Assembly: GCA_002328075.1 (NCBI GenBank)
Contig: DCVT01000001.1
Coordinates: forward strand, 24,481 to 88,480
Source of the DNA: Anaerolineales bacterium UBA2181
GTDB lineage: Bacteria; Chloroflexota; Anaerolineae; Promineifilales; UBA4811
Direction: 5' to 3'
Length of the DNA stretch: 64,000 nt
The first letter of the stretch is position 1. The number at the start of each line of letters is the position of its first letter. Positions 17,736-26,685 of this stretch are shown here, in pieces. The notes beneath the pieces were generated by a model that did no database searches, was not told the DNA's origin, and saw nothing but the letters and a program-made list of their open reading frames with translations. The position numbers and the translations under genes were made by a program.

Positions 17736-19472
17736 CTATTGGGCGCCAAAGTCAATGGTCCAATAATGAACGCTGGGGGCATTCGGATTGTAGCTGTAAC
17801 CACCTCCCATTTCGGTGGCGACGGTGGATAGGATGATGATCCGATGTGGAGGGCTGGTCATCCACCAGGCCACTGCGTCGGCAATTTCGGCGAAACCCCA
17901 GGCAGTGACCTCGCCAGCATAATCGCCGGGATAGCTTGCCTGCATCAAACGATCCGCCGGATGACTGCCATTTGACCCATAGTGGCCGGTGAAACCATAA
18001 GCAGACATGTCCGCACTGTGATGTTGCGAGGACCGAGCCAGTTGATCGGACCAAACCAGCGGTGCAAGACCAGAAGCTTGTCGTTCCGCGTTGATGGCTC
18101 GCAGCAGCTGTTGAGCCGCCGGGTCATCCGGGGTTTGCGTAGCCAGCGAAGGAGCCGTGTCCGGTTGCTGCCCGTCCGGTCCGTTCCCGTCCGTCGGTGC
18201 TGCGGCATCTGGAAACGCCACGCCCGCGTTGCTAGACATCCAAGGAAGGTAGACCATGTAGGGAAACACGTGCACCGAGAGAGTGTCTAGCGCGACCCCG
18301 AAATCGTTCCCGATCGCCAGGGTCACTATGTAATCTCCGGGCGAGCCGTAGCTGTGCGCCACATGCCGGTGGCTCGCCGTGTTGCCGTCACCGAAATCCC
18401 AAAAGTAGCTGGTCACCTGCCCGGCAGAGGTGCTTGCGGTAAAGGTGATGAGATCGCCCGGTGACACCTTGGTGAGCGAGGATTGGATCGAAGCCTCTGG
18501 GGCCAAGTCCACTACTACCGTGTGGGAGGACTGAACCGCAGTCTCGCCTTCGCCGACAATGCGTGAAACCGTATAGGTGCCCGGTTGACCAAAGCGGTAC
18601 ACTGGATTGGGATCGTCGCTGGTGGTGCCATCGCCGAAACTCCAACGGACCGTGGCAATCGGCTCCGAGAGGGAGCGGAACTCGATTGGTTGACCCACGG
18701 CCGGGGTTTCGTCGCTCACCAGCACACTTGGTGGGGGCGGTTGAACCTCTGGCGGTGTCGAGGCTGGGGCGCTGACCGGCAACACGACTGTGCTCGCGCC
18801 TCCAGGGTTAGCCACTGTTAGGCGTACCTGATATACGCCTTCGCCCGGATACGGATGTACCTGAGCCTTTCCGGCGGCAACAGTGCCATCACCAAATTCC
18901 CACCACAGTCCGAGCGGCCCGGTTCCCTGGCTCAGATCAACAAAACTCACCGATGAGTCTGCCTGTATCGTGTAGGTAAAACCGGCAGTTGGTGCCACCC
19001 CTGCCCAACCGGAGGCTGTGAGATGGAATACTCTCAACTCGTCTGCCACGGCGGCATAAGCAATGAGTCGACCGTCGGTCCCCGGCTCGGCCGGCGCATG
19101 CCCGGCGAACCGCAGATCGCGGTTGCTGCCCGCTCCGACCTGGCCAACCCAGGTGATAATGCCCGACCTCACCTGGTACGCGGCACCGGGCGGAAGCCGT
19201 GACAGAGTCAGCTCAAATCCGGCAGGCAGGCTTGCCTCAACAAAAACCTGTCTGTCCGTCGGCCCTGGGTTGGCCAAACTGAGGGTAAACGTCACCGAGC
19301 CGCCAGGGGTGACGGCCGGCGGGTCCACCTTCATCTCCGCCCTCACCCCAACTGAACCATCCGGGGTTCTGCTCTGAGCATACGCCAGCGGCACGAACAG
19401 GACTAGCGCTGCGCACAACGCCAGCAGTTCGATCAAAACGTAGCAACTCCTCGCCTGCCTGGTCCGTTTCAA
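17736..19472 (-). CDS. Secreted PKD-repeat protein with C-terminal CAP (SCP-like) domain
   Basis: 578 residues. An N-terminal signal segment (ELLALCAALVLFVPLAYA) is followed by a DUF11-like beta-sandwich (VTPGGSVTFTLSLANPGPTD) and three PKD-type domains, each with a WxFGDG-type motif (WWEFGDGTV, VRWSFGDGTT, YFWDFGDGN). A YLPW linker precedes the C-terminal CAP domain (LLRAINAERQASGLAPLVWSDQLA, HYGSNGSHPADR, WMTSPPHR). The extracellular CAP domain could act in adhesion or wall binding. The usual catalytic-like His and Glu residues are present in part. The surface location is inferred from domain types. Confidence 0.88.
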   Translation of the reverse strand: MKRTRQARSCYVLIELLALCAALVLFVPLAYAQSRTPDGSVGVRAEMKVDPPAVTPGGSVTFTLSLANPGPTDRQVFVEASLPAGFELTLSRLPPGAAYQVRSGIITWVGQVGAGSNRDLRFAGHAPAEPGTDGRLIAYAAVADELRVFHLTASGWAGVAPTAGFTYTIQADSSVSFVDLSQGTGPLGLWWEFGDGTVAAGKAQVHPYPGEGVYQVRLTVANPGGASTVVLPVSAPASTPPEVQPPPPSVLVSDETPAVGQPIEFRSLSEPIATVRWSFGDGTTSDDPNPVYRFGQPGTYTVSRIVGEGETAVQSSHTVVVDLAPEASIQSSLTKVSPGDLITFTASTSAGQVTSYFWDFGDGNTASHRHVAHSYGSPGDYIVTLAIGNDFGVALDTLSVHVFPYMVYLPWMSSNAGVAFPDAAAPTDGNGPDGQQPDTAPSLATQTPDDPAAQQLLRAINAERQASGLAPLVWSDQLARSSQHHSADMSAYGFTGHYGSNGSHPADRLMQASYPGDYAGEVTAWGFAEIADAVAWWMTSPPHRIIILSTVATEMGGGYSYNPNAPSVHYWTIDFGAQ

Positions 19473-19548
19473 CGAAAACCCCTATGGTCCAAGTCTACCA
19501 TCGGCGCAGGAAAACGCAAACGCCCGAGTCGGTGCAGGATGCGGACTG

Positions 19549-20031
19549 CTAGATGCGGAGCGTCGCCCGAAGCCGATCCGGGAAAAGAAGCAGGTCAAGC
19601 GCGTCGTTGATGCTGGCACAGACCACATCCGCCGCTGTCAGCGCCTGTACAGCCAGACCTTCGGGACCCACGACGGCAATTCCGAGCGCAGCCTTTGACA
19701 GCATGAGGGCGTCATTGCTCCCATTGCCGATGGCTACCACGGTGGACGCTCCCAACTGACTCACGTACGCCCCTTTGAGCGCCTGTTGCGTGACAGCGGG
19801 CATAGTCGGCGGCAGGATTGTTGCCTTGAGATTCAACGACCGATCGACCTCCTCCTGCCCACCGTGGGTATCGGCCGTCAACAAATTCACCGTGAGATCT
19901 CGCCGCAGACTCGCCAGTCGCTCTGCCACACCCGACGACAGGTTGCCGTCCAGCGCCAGCGTGCCGCTCACATCCAGCACCAGGTGTTCGAGATGAAGCG
20001 TTGGCCGGCCGGGGATAGAAATCACGATCAC
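19549..20031 (-). CDS. Soluble P-type-ATPase-like HAD phosphatase
   Basis: 160 residues of the HAD superfamily group that resembles the phosphorylation domain of P-type ATPases (COG4087 type). Motif I is LVLDVSGTLALDG with the nucleophile Asp. Its second Asp is replaced by Ser; as I recall the group, Asn is usual there. Motif II is LLTADTHGG, and the C-terminal motif is AIGNGSNDALML. It starts 5 bp after the ABC ATPase-DUF402 gene and is the last gene of the TPP-riboswitch operon, which makes a thiamine phosphate ester a candidate substrate. That role is inferred from position only. Confidence 0.82.
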   Translation of the reverse strand: MIVISIPGRPTLHLEHLVLDVSGTLALDGNLSSGVAERLASLRRDLTVNLLTADTHGGQEEVDRSLNLKATILPPTMPAVTQQALKGAYVSQLGASTVVAIGNGSNDALMLSKAALGIAVVGPEGLAVQALTAADVVCASINDALDLLLFPDRLRATLRI

Positions 20032-20036
20032 GCTTG

Positions 20037-21641
20037 TTAGTCCAGTCTAAATTCATGTCCAGTGCGCGGCAGGTTGTCCGAGCACCCAAGGTCCTGCAAA
20101 AAACGGAGGGCATTCAGCGCCGCCGCGCGGTCATCAGGGGTCAGTGGGGCAGCCCAGAATTCCTCTTCATCCATCACCGTCGCATCGCCTTGTGGGCTGA
20201 CGAACAGATCGAGCGCCAGATCTTCCGCTGCCAGGTCCTCTTCCGAGATGACGGCCGGCCGGGTGATATTGCAGTACCAACCTTTCAGCGGTCCATCGCG
20301 GCCGTCATAGACCTCCATGATATTGTACCAACGGTTGGAGAAATGATGCTCGACCAGGCGGTCGCCGGGTTCCATTGTGGTTCCGCCCATGCGGGCCGAA
20401 CTGGACCCGTATGGTGCTGCCAGCGTGATGCTGGTAGGAGTGCGGAACAGAACCTGGCCCAGGTAGCTGAGAACCGGTTCACCCTCCACGTTTAGCTTGG
20501 TCACCGTCACTTGGCCCGCTAGGCTTAGCTCATCAGCCACCAGGCTGATGGCGCCAGTGTCCACGTGCACCTGCATGCTCTCGCCCAGCACAGGAATCTC
20601 ACCCGGAGCAGCCCGCAGCGCAAAAGTCAACCGGGGCCCGGCCACGTGTTCCAGTTCAATCTGATAGTGCCCTCCTCTGAACGAACAGGCTGTTATCGTG
20701 CCAGTCAGCGGGAACGTCGTCGGGCCTGGGCAGACGGTAGCCGCTTCGGGGTGAAACAGCACCGTGACCAATTTCTGGCCCAGGAGCTCATCGTCGGCAC
20801 GGTCGACCTCCACGGTGCCAATAGCCGTCTGGACCTGAGGCGGTGTTTTTTTCACCCATCTTCCCTGCAATAGGTTGGTCAGTCCCAGAAAGCGCGCCAC
20901 CGAGGCCGACGCCGGCCGGCGGTAGACATGGTCAGGTGTCCCTATTTGCAGCGCACGGCCCGAGTCCATTACCAGAACACGGTCTGCCAGGGCAAACGCC
21001 TCCTGTTGGTCGTGAGTGACCGTAATTGAAGTCACTCCCACCTCGCGGAGGATGGAGCGCAATTCGTTCAGCAGGCGCTCCCTCAGCGCCCGATCCAATG
21101 ACCCCAGAGGTTCGTCCAGGAGAAGCAACCGTGGGCTCGGAGCCAGGCTGCGCGCCAAAGCCACCCGTTGTTGCTCTCCTCCGGAGAGCGAATCCACCGA
21201 CCGATTCTGTTTTCCGTCCAGGTCCACTAATGCCAGAACTTGGTTAACTCGCTGCTCAATCTCCGCGCGCGCCAAACCGGCCATACGCAGACCAAAGGCC
21301 ACGTTTTGGGCAACGTTTTTGTGTGGAAAGAGGGCAAAGTCCTGAAACATAAAGCCGAATTTGCGTTGGTGGACGGGCACCCCAGCCAAATTCCGGCCGG
21401 CAAACAGGATAGCACCGCAATCGGGTGGCTCCAGGCCCGCAATCAGACGCAGGAGCGTGGTTTTCCCGCATCCGCTGGGCCCCAGAAGGCAGAGAATCTC
21501 GCCATCCCGCACGGACACGGTCAAGTTCTGCAGCGCGACGGTCCGGCCGTACCGTTTGCAGACGCCCCGGACCTCGAGCAGATGCTCCCCGGGGTGGGCT
21601 GGCTCTTTCGGGTCGTGCAGGGCGTCAGCAGAGTCGGTCAT
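20037..21641 (-). CDS. Thiamine ABC transporter ATP-binding protein fused to a DUF402 domain
   Basis: 534 residues. Residues about 20-245 are an ABC ATPase (Walker A GPSGCGKTT near 54, Q-loop MFQDFALFP, signature LSGGEQQR near 153, Walker B LLLLDEP, switch THDQQEA). Residues about 255-370 form a TOBE-like region. Residues about 376-530 match DUF402 (VTKLNVEGEPVLSYLG, GDRLVEHHFSNRWYNIMEV, GWYCNITRPA, LALDLFVSPQGD, DEEEF). The DUF402 family includes nucleoside di/triphosphate hydrolases and FomD. The gene follows thiP by 11 bp, so the ATPase should energise thiamine uptake. The fused domain might hydrolyse a phosphate ester of the imported vitamin. The frame is continuous through the junction. 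Confidence 0.88.
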   Translation of the reverse strand: MTDSADALHDPKEPAHPGEHLLEVRGVCKRYGRTVALQNLTVSVRDGEILCLLGPSGCGKTTLLRLIAGLEPPDCGAILFAGRNLAGVPVHQRKFGFMFQDFALFPHKNVAQNVAFGLRMAGLARAEIEQRVNQVLALVDLDGKQNRSVDSLSGGEQQRVALARSLAPSPRLLLLDEPLGSLDRALRERLLNELRSILREVGVTSITVTHDQQEAFALADRVLVMDSGRALQIGTPDHVYRRPASASVARFLGLTNLLQGRWVKKTPPQVQTAIGTVEVDRADDELLGQKLVTVLFHPEAATVCPGPTTFPLTGTITACSFRGGHYQIELEHVAGPRLTFALRAAPGEIPVLGESMQVHVDTGAISLVADELSLAGQVTVTKLNVEGEPVLSYLGQVLFRTPTSITLAAPYGSSSARMGGTTMEPGDRLVEHHFSNRWYNIMEVYDGRDGPLKGWYCNITRPAVISEEDLAAEDLALDLFVSPQGDATVMDEEEFWAAPLTPDDRAAALNALRFLQDLGCSDNLPRTGHEFRLD

Positions 21642-21652
21642 GAGGCCTCAAC

Positions 21653-23326
21653 CTAGAATTCGCCGATGTCGCCATAACGGAACCGCTCGATTGCCAGCAA
21701 ACCGCCGGCACACACCAGCATCAGGATGGTGCTCAATGCGACGGCCTGCCCAAAGCTTAGCGTACCCGGCTGCCCCAGGAAGCGGTTGATGGCGATGGGC
21801 AGGGTAATCGTGGCGCCTGGACGCGCAATAAAGGATGTCGCTCCGAATTCGCCCATAGAAACGGTAAAAGCGAACATGGCTCCCACCACCAGTGCTCTTG
21901 CGGCGATTGGCAGATCCACCTCTCGCCGGACTCTGCCCGGGGATGCCCCCAACACGGCCGCGGCCTCTCGGAGGTGCGGCCCGATCCCGCGCAGAACCGG
22001 CAGCACGCTGCGCACCACAAATGGGAAAGCGATGAGGCTGTGCGCCAGCGGAATGAGGCCCTCCCAGGTACGCAGCCAACCAAGAGCCACAACATAGCCA
22101 AAGCCCAATGTGACCGCCGAGACGCCCAGCGGCAACATCAACAGCGAGTCGAGCCAGCCCGCCCAACGCCGTCGCTTCCCCTGGGAACCCTCGCTCGCCA
22201 GGTGCCAGGCGCTGAGCGCTCCCAGGGCAGTCGCCAACAGAACAGTCACCGCTGCGTAACGCAGTGAGTTTACCACCACCTGCAAGGGGGCAACATGGAG
22301 AACAGAACCACGCCGGTTGACCGGCAATTCGAGATAGTACGCCAGTGTGAAGCGTCCATCGGCGCCCACGAACGACCGCTCGACCAGAGCGAGCAGAGGA
22401 GCCAGCAGCAGAATCACCATCAGCACCACGTTCGCCGTCACCAGAATCCGCTCTCGGCGAGTGACGACGGGCCGCAAGGTCATCTGTTGGGATTGAAAGC
22501 GGAGGGGCGCCGTGATCCGCCGCTGAAAGTGGGTATAGGCCAACATGATGCCATACGTGAACACTATCTGCAGAATGGACAGCGCGGCCGCTACCGGGAA
22601 TTTCAGGAACACCACTGCTTGCCGATAGATCTCGGTCTCCAACGTGGAAAAACGAGGCCCACCGAGAATCAGGATGACACCAAAACTGGTGAACGTGAAA
22701 AGAAAGATCAGCAACGTCGCTGCTAGCAAAGCGGGCCCCAGGGCGGGCAGCGTTACGTGCCACATCACCCGTCGACGGTCGGCACCGAGGACGGCTGCCG
22801 CTTCCTCCGAATGACGGCTCAGGTTGGCCCAGAATCCGCCCACAATCCGGATCACCACGGTATAGTTGTAAAAGACGTGCGCCAGCAGGATCAGCCACAG
22901 GGAGTGCTCTAATTGAATTGGGGGCGATTCCCATGCGAGCAGCGATTGCAGGAGCTGATTCAACCGGCCGCTTGGCCCCAACAACGCCCGGAATGCCGCT
23001 GCCACTACCACCGTAGGCATCACAAAGGGAACGGTGGTCAAGGCTTTGAGAATCTGTCTGCCCCGAAAGTGATAATGCCCAAACACATAGGCGCCTGGCA
23101 ATCCAACCAGCAAGGTGAGAAAAGTGGACAAAGCCGCCTGCCAGATGGTGAACCAGACAGTCCGCATATAGTGCGGACGGGCGAGCAGTTCCCTCAGGGC
23201 CTCCAACGCAAACTGGCCATCTGGTAGCAGGCTAACCCAAAAGATGGCCAGCAATGGATAGATGAAAAAGAGCGCCAGGAAGACGATTGGCACCCAAAAG
23301 AGCATTCGACCAAGACGGTGTGGCAT
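21653..23326 (-). CDS. thiP: Thiamine ABC transporter permease (two fused halves)
   Basis: 557 residues with about twelve membrane spans in two homologous halves, the usual ThiP/AfuB arrangement. Each half has an EAA loop for contact with the ATPase (SEEAAAVLGADRRRVMWHVTLP and REAAAVLGASPGRVRREVDLP). It lies between the binding protein and ATPase genes of the TPP-riboswitch operon. ThiP and iron permeases look alike; thiamine is preferred because of the operon. Confidence 0.9.
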   Translation of the reverse strand: MPHRLGRMLFWVPIVFLALFFIYPLLAIFWVSLLPDGQFALEALRELLARPHYMRTVWFTIWQAALSTFLTLLVGLPGAYVFGHYHFRGRQILKALTTVPFVMPTVVVAAAFRALLGPSGRLNQLLQSLLAWESPPIQLEHSLWLILLAHVFYNYTVVIRIVGGFWANLSRHSEEAAAVLGADRRRVMWHVTLPALGPALLAATLLIFLFTFTSFGVILILGGPRFSTLETEIYRQAVVFLKFPVAAALSILQIVFTYGIMLAYTHFQRRITAPLRFQSQQMTLRPVVTRRERILVTANVVLMVILLLAPLLALVERSFVGADGRFTLAYYLELPVNRRGSVLHVAPLQVVVNSLRYAAVTVLLATALGALSAWHLASEGSQGKRRRWAGWLDSLLMLPLGVSAVTLGFGYVVALGWLRTWEGLIPLAHSLIAFPFVVRSVLPVLRGIGPHLREAAAVLGASPGRVRREVDLPIAARALVVGAMFAFTVSMGEFGATSFIARPGATITLPIAINRFLGQPGTLSFGQAVALSTILMLVCAGGLLAIERFRYGDIGEF

Positions 23327-23392
23327 CGATCAACGCAAGCCGGCCGCAGGTTCGCTGCCTTCACGGCCAAGTAGACCGGCTGGCAACCAGAG

Positions 23393-24427
23393 TCAGCGCA
23401 ACACGACCTCTGTCCAGGCTTCGATCCACTCCTCGCGGTGGACCTCGATGTCAATCGGATCGACCTCAGCCGTTTGCTGCGGAACAGCCGCATACAGGGC
23501 AAACACCTCGGGCAGCACCGCGTTCAGGTTGGCAGGAAACATAAACATCTGTAAAGGAATCTCCTCCTGAAATCGCCAGCCTAACATAAAATCCACCAAC
23601 GCTCGAGCTGCTGCCCTTTGTTTGGTTCCCTTGAGGATACCCACAAACTCGATCTGACGAAAGCAAGATCCATCAGCCACAATGGCGGCGGTAGGCGCTT
23701 CCTCAAGGGGTGTTTCCGAGTAGAACACCTCGGCCGGTGGGCTGCTGGCGTAGCTGACCACCACCGGCCGGGTGCCGTCCGACGCGGCGGTAAAATGGCC
23801 CCAGTAAGCCTCCTCCCACCCGTCGGCAACCAACACGTCATTAGCGCGCAGCTTGGCCCAATAGTCGAGGTAACCGCCGGTCCCCAGGTGTCCGATGGTA
23901 GCAAGCAGGAACGCCAGCCCGGGTGACGAGGTGGCGGGGTTTTCCACCACCAGCAGACCAGCATACTCGGGTCTGATCAGGTCCTCCAGGTTGGCCGGCG
24001 GGGCGAGGTTTCGCTGCGCAAACCAAGCCTTGTCATAGTTCAGGCACACATCGCCATAGTCGACTGGCAACAATCGGTATTCCGGGTCCAATTGGAGTCC
24101 GTCGGGAATTTCCGTCAATCTGGGTGAATGGTAGGGCTCGAATAGTTCGGCGGCGAGCGCCCGACTCAGAAAAGCATTGTCCACGCCGAAAAAGACATCC
24201 GCCAGCGGGTTTCCCTTGCTGAGAATCGCTTGGTTCAGCACGGCTCCGGCGTCGCCTGAGGGGAGCAACACCACCCTGATGCCTTCCTCTTCTTCAAAGG
24301 ACTGCAGTAATTCCGCACTGACGCTAAAGCTATCGTGTGTCATCAACCGTACCGTGTTCTGGCCGCTTTGGCCGCACGAGACCAAGAGCACAAGCACTGG
24401 AATCCATATCCATCTTTTCATCGTCAT
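23393..24427 (-). CDS. thiB: Thiamine ABC transporter substrate-binding lipoprotein
   Basis: 344 residues with a signal peptide and lipobox (VLLVSC, lipidated Cys at about 18). The mature protein has the ThiB/TbpA-like class II binding fold: VRLMTHDSFSVS, KGNPLADVFFGVDNAFL, PVDYGDVCLNYD and NPATSSPGLAFLLATI. It would capture thiamine or its phosphates outside the membrane for ThiP. Its start overlaps the thiN stop by 4 bp (ATGA). Confidence 0.92.
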   Translation of the reverse strand: MTMKRWIWIPVLVLLVSCGQSGQNTVRLMTHDSFSVSAELLQSFEEEEGIRVVLLPSGDAGAVLNQAILSKGNPLADVFFGVDNAFLSRALAAELFEPYHSPRLTEIPDGLQLDPEYRLLPVDYGDVCLNYDKAWFAQRNLAPPANLEDLIRPEYAGLLVVENPATSSPGLAFLLATIGHLGTGGYLDYWAKLRANDVLVADGWEEAYWGHFTAASDGTRPVVVSYASSPPAEVFYSETPLEEAPTAAIVADGSCFRQIEFVGILKGTKQRAAARALVDFMLGWRFQEEIPLQMFMFPANLNAVLPEVFALYAAVPQQTAEVDPIDIEVHREEWIEAWTEVVLR

Positions 24428-25158
24428 CCCCGCCCGGGTTGGCTACCTGCATCCACTATCGAACAACCTGTCTGGTCTACTGGTTCTGGGCCGCCCACCA
24501 CAACCTCGGACACATGCTGGTCGGCATGGATGCACAAGAGCAACCCTCCTTTTACCTGTACATGGGCCGCGTGATCAATCATGCGATTGCTGACGCCGCG
24601 GCCGTGCCCAAAATGCAGGACCTCGCTGTCGAGAGGCCATTCCAGACCTTGGGTTTTCACCCCCTCGACGGATTGACAGAGCGGCAGGAGCGACACCAGG
24701 TCACCGGGCTTTCCTTCAATGGTGACCTCTGGGCGGACTAGGTGGATATGTTGGTGGCCATCCGTCATCTCCACATCCAGGTGGGCTAGCTCCGGCCGGC
24801 TGAGTAACTGAATGTTGGCCAGCATCTGGTCCAACCGGCCGCCCAGAGCCCCAACTACCAACACCTGGCCCACCTGGTTTGCCGCCACCTCTAGCAGGGC
24901 CAACTCTAGGTCGGTCTCGTTCTTGTCAGCCGGATGCACGATCATTTGTACCCCCTGGCGCTCCAAGCCCTTCCGAGAGCCGGGTGGCAGGGAGTCCAGG
25001 TCACCGATGATCAGGTTGGGTACCCGGCCGCAGGCCAGAGCATGGCGTGTGCCGCCATCGGCCGCCACAATCCAGTCGCCGGGCCGCAGCCGGGCCCGGA
25101 TGGCAGCCTCATCCGGCATTTCGCCGTTTGCAAAAATCACTGCCCGTTTGGTTTCCAT
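24424..25158 (-). CDS. thiN: Thiamine diphosphokinase
   Basis: 244 residues. Converts thiamine plus ATP to thiamine diphosphate. Motifs: FANGEMP at the start, WIVAADGGTRHAL, LIIGDLDSLPP, DKNETDLELAL and the C-terminal lobe ending near the stop. It is the first gene behind the TPP riboswitch and its terminator, and leads the import genes, so uptake and phosphorylation share one control. ATG at 25158 follows directly after the terminator hairpin. Confidence 0.95.
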   Translation of the reverse strand: METKRAVIFANGEMPDEAAIRARLRPGDWIVAADGGTRHALACGRVPNLIIGDLDSLPPGSRKGLERQGVQMIVHPADKNETDLELALLEVAANQVGQVLVVGALGGRLDQMLANIQLLSRPELAHLDVEMTDGHQHIHLVRPEVTIEGKPGDLVSLLPLCQSVEGVKTQGLEWPLDSEVLHFGHGRGVSNRMIDHAAHVQVKGGLLLCIHADQHVSEVVVGGPEPVDQTGCSIVDAGSQPGRG

Positions 25159-25162
25159 AAAA

Positions 25163-25188
25163 CAAAAAAGCTTCCGTTGGAGGAAGCT
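25163..25188 (-). terminator. Riboswitch-controlled terminator before thiN
   Basis: Minus-strand hairpin with 7-bp stem agcttcc/ggaagct (25169-25175 with 25182-25188), a 6-nt loop and a T-rich run (25163-25169). It lies between the TPP aptamer and the thiN ATG, the expected place for an expression platform by transcription termination. Confidence 0.88.
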
Positions 25189-25192
25189 CGCG

Positions 25193-25285
25193 CAGAACTC
25201 CCTCCGCTGGCATTACCCAGATCAGGTTCACGGGTCGAGGGCTCTCGCCCTCCTCTCAGCCTGCTTTTCAGGCTCCCCGGTCAGT
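25193..25285 (-). promoter_or_regulatory. TPP riboswitch (THI element)
   Basis: The minus strand reads GGGGAGCC, then GGCTGAGAGG, a variable stem, ACCCGTGAACCTGATCTGGG and TAATGCCAGCGGAGGGA, all the conserved blocks of the thiamine-pyrophosphate aptamer in order. It lies between the promoter and the terminator of the thiamine operon. TPP binding should favour the terminator and shut off thiN-thiB-thiP-ABC/DUF402-HAD. Confidence 0.97.
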
Positions 25286-25296
25286 ATTTTTCCATC

Positions 25297-25325
25297 ATTA
25301 TAGGGTTAACCCCGGTCAATGTCAA
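25297..25325 (-). promoter_or_regulatory. Consensus sigma-70 promoter of the thiamine operon
   Basis: On the minus strand TTGACA (25325-25320), a 17-bp spacer and TATAAT (25302-25297), a perfect match to the bacterial consensus. Transcription would begin just before the TPP aptamer. Confidence 0.92.
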
Positions 25326-25348
25326 CCACCCAACGGCGCCAGCCAAGC

Positions 25349-25390
25349 AAAAAGGCGGCTGTGGTGCTCGCGCGGTGCACCACAGCCGCC
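25349..25390 (-). terminator. Strong terminator after the phosphofructokinase gene
   Basis: Perfect 14-bp inverted repeat (25354-25367 with 25377-25390, arm ggcggctgtggtgc) followed on the minus strand by five T. It lies 34 bp behind the phosphofructokinase stop and shields the thiamine promoter from read-through. Confidence 0.9.
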
Positions 25391-25423
25391 TCATACTCGG
25401 CCCAAGCTGGGTTCTCGGCCTTC

Positions 25424-26626
25424 TCAATCGCTGGTCATGAAGAACAGCGGTTGCATCTCAAAGCTCTTGTAATGGGGCCGCAGCCGCTCCGTGTTGTAAT
25501 GCTTTTCAACATTGACCACCTTTTTCGTACTGGTCACCACGTCCACAGGAAGGTTGTCGTACCGACCGCTTCTCAGGGCGACCAGCCGGCCGTGGACGTT
25601 CTTGAGAATCAGATCCAGCGCCAGGTTGCCGTACGCCATAGGGACGATCGAGTCGATGGCGTCGGGGTCTCCGCCCCGCACCAGATATCCCAACCGTTGA
25701 TTGATGGTGTTAACCGGCTTTCCAGCGTTGAACTGAGGCGATAGCTCCCTCAGTTTGATCGATAGCAGGTCGGCGATCCCGCCCAACTTCATATGCCCAT
25801 AGGCATCTGTTTCGGTGCTCTGGAAAACCATCTCGCCACCCTCGAACATGGCTCCTTCAGAGACCAAGACAATCGAGTATTTGCTGGGGTTCTTGTGACG
25901 GTCCTCGCAGAGCAACTCGGTGAGGTGTTCGATCCTGAACCTATATTCTGGAATGACGCACCGGTTGGCCGCACCCGCCATGGTCGGCAGCATGGCCGTG
26001 AAACCGGCATATCGGCCAAACACCTCCAACACCAGGAACCGCTCATGCGATCCGGCGGTAGTCCGCAGGTTGTTGGCCATTTGGATGGTGCGCGTGACGC
26101 ATGTGCTAAAGCCAATGCACAAATCCGTGCCCGGAACGTCATTGTCCATCGTCTTGGGAATGGCTACGACTCTTGCTCCTTCCTGGTACAACCGCACGCC
26201 GTAGCTCAACGTGTCATCTCCACCGATGGGAATGAGATAGTCCACGCCGAGAAAATCCAGGTTCTTGAGCACCTCCGGGGTCAGGTCGTTTGACTCGTCG
26301 GCGTAGCGTTCTTTCAGGTGCGCGGGCACATCATCTTTTCGGACATGGCTAGGGCGCGTTCGGGAGGTATGCAGAAAAGTCCCGCCAGTTCGCCCGGCTC
26401 GGTTCACTATCTCCTCAGTGAGAAACTGGAAACACTCCGAGTTATCGGCTGATTTGTCGCGCACAAGATCTACTAGACCGGCCCATCCCCGGCGCAGGCC
26501 AATGACCCCATACCCCTCGCGGAGGGCCCGAATAGTGACTGCTCGGATTGCTGGGTTCAACCCAGGAACGTCTCCCCCACCGGTTAGGATCGCGATGACG
26601 CCCTTGGTGCGCTTCACGTTCGCCAT
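25424..26626 (-). CDS. 6-phosphofructokinase, probably pyrophosphate-dependent
   Basis: 400 residues of the PfkA superfamily (start GVIAILTGGGDVPGLNPAIR, catalytic PKTMDNDVPGTD, substrate loop FLVLEVFGRYAG). Two diagnostic positions carry the residues of pyrophosphate-dependent enzymes. In GGDDTLS the residue after GGD is Asp (138), where ATP enzymes have Gly. In PKTMDND it is Lys (158), where ATP enzymes have Gly (PGTIDND). So it should use PPi reversibly to phosphorylate fructose 6-phosphate. It is a single gene with its own promoter and terminator. Biochemical confirmation is needed because some related enzymes switch donor. Confidence 0.88.
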   Translation of the reverse strand: MANVKRTKGVIAILTGGGDVPGLNPAIRAVTIRALREGYGVIGLRRGWAGLVDLVRDKSADNSECFQFLTEEIVNRAGRTGGTFLHTSRTRPSHVRKDDVPAHLKERYADESNDLTPEVLKNLDFLGVDYLIPIGGDDTLSYGVRLYQEGARVVAIPKTMDNDVPGTDLCIGFSTCVTRTIQMANNLRTTAGSHERFLVLEVFGRYAGFTAMLPTMAGAANRCVIPEYRFRIEHLTELLCEDRHKNPSKYSIVLVSEGAMFEGGEMVFQSTETDAYGHMKLGGIADLLSIKLRELSPQFNAGKPVNTINQRLGYLVRGGDPDAIDSIVPMAYGNLALDLILKNVHGRLVALRSGRYDNLPVDVVTSTKKVVNVEKHYNTERLRPHYKSFEMQPLFFMTSD

Positions 26627-26685
26627 GATAGAACTCCGTTCCTAATTCGCACTTGATAATATCGACTGGACGATAGAGCGACACG

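Noticed and set aside
25349..25390. The strong hairpin as an attenuator of the thiamine operon
   Set aside because: It lies upstream of the thiamine promoter on that strand and directly behind the phosphofructokinase stop, so it is the terminator of that gene.
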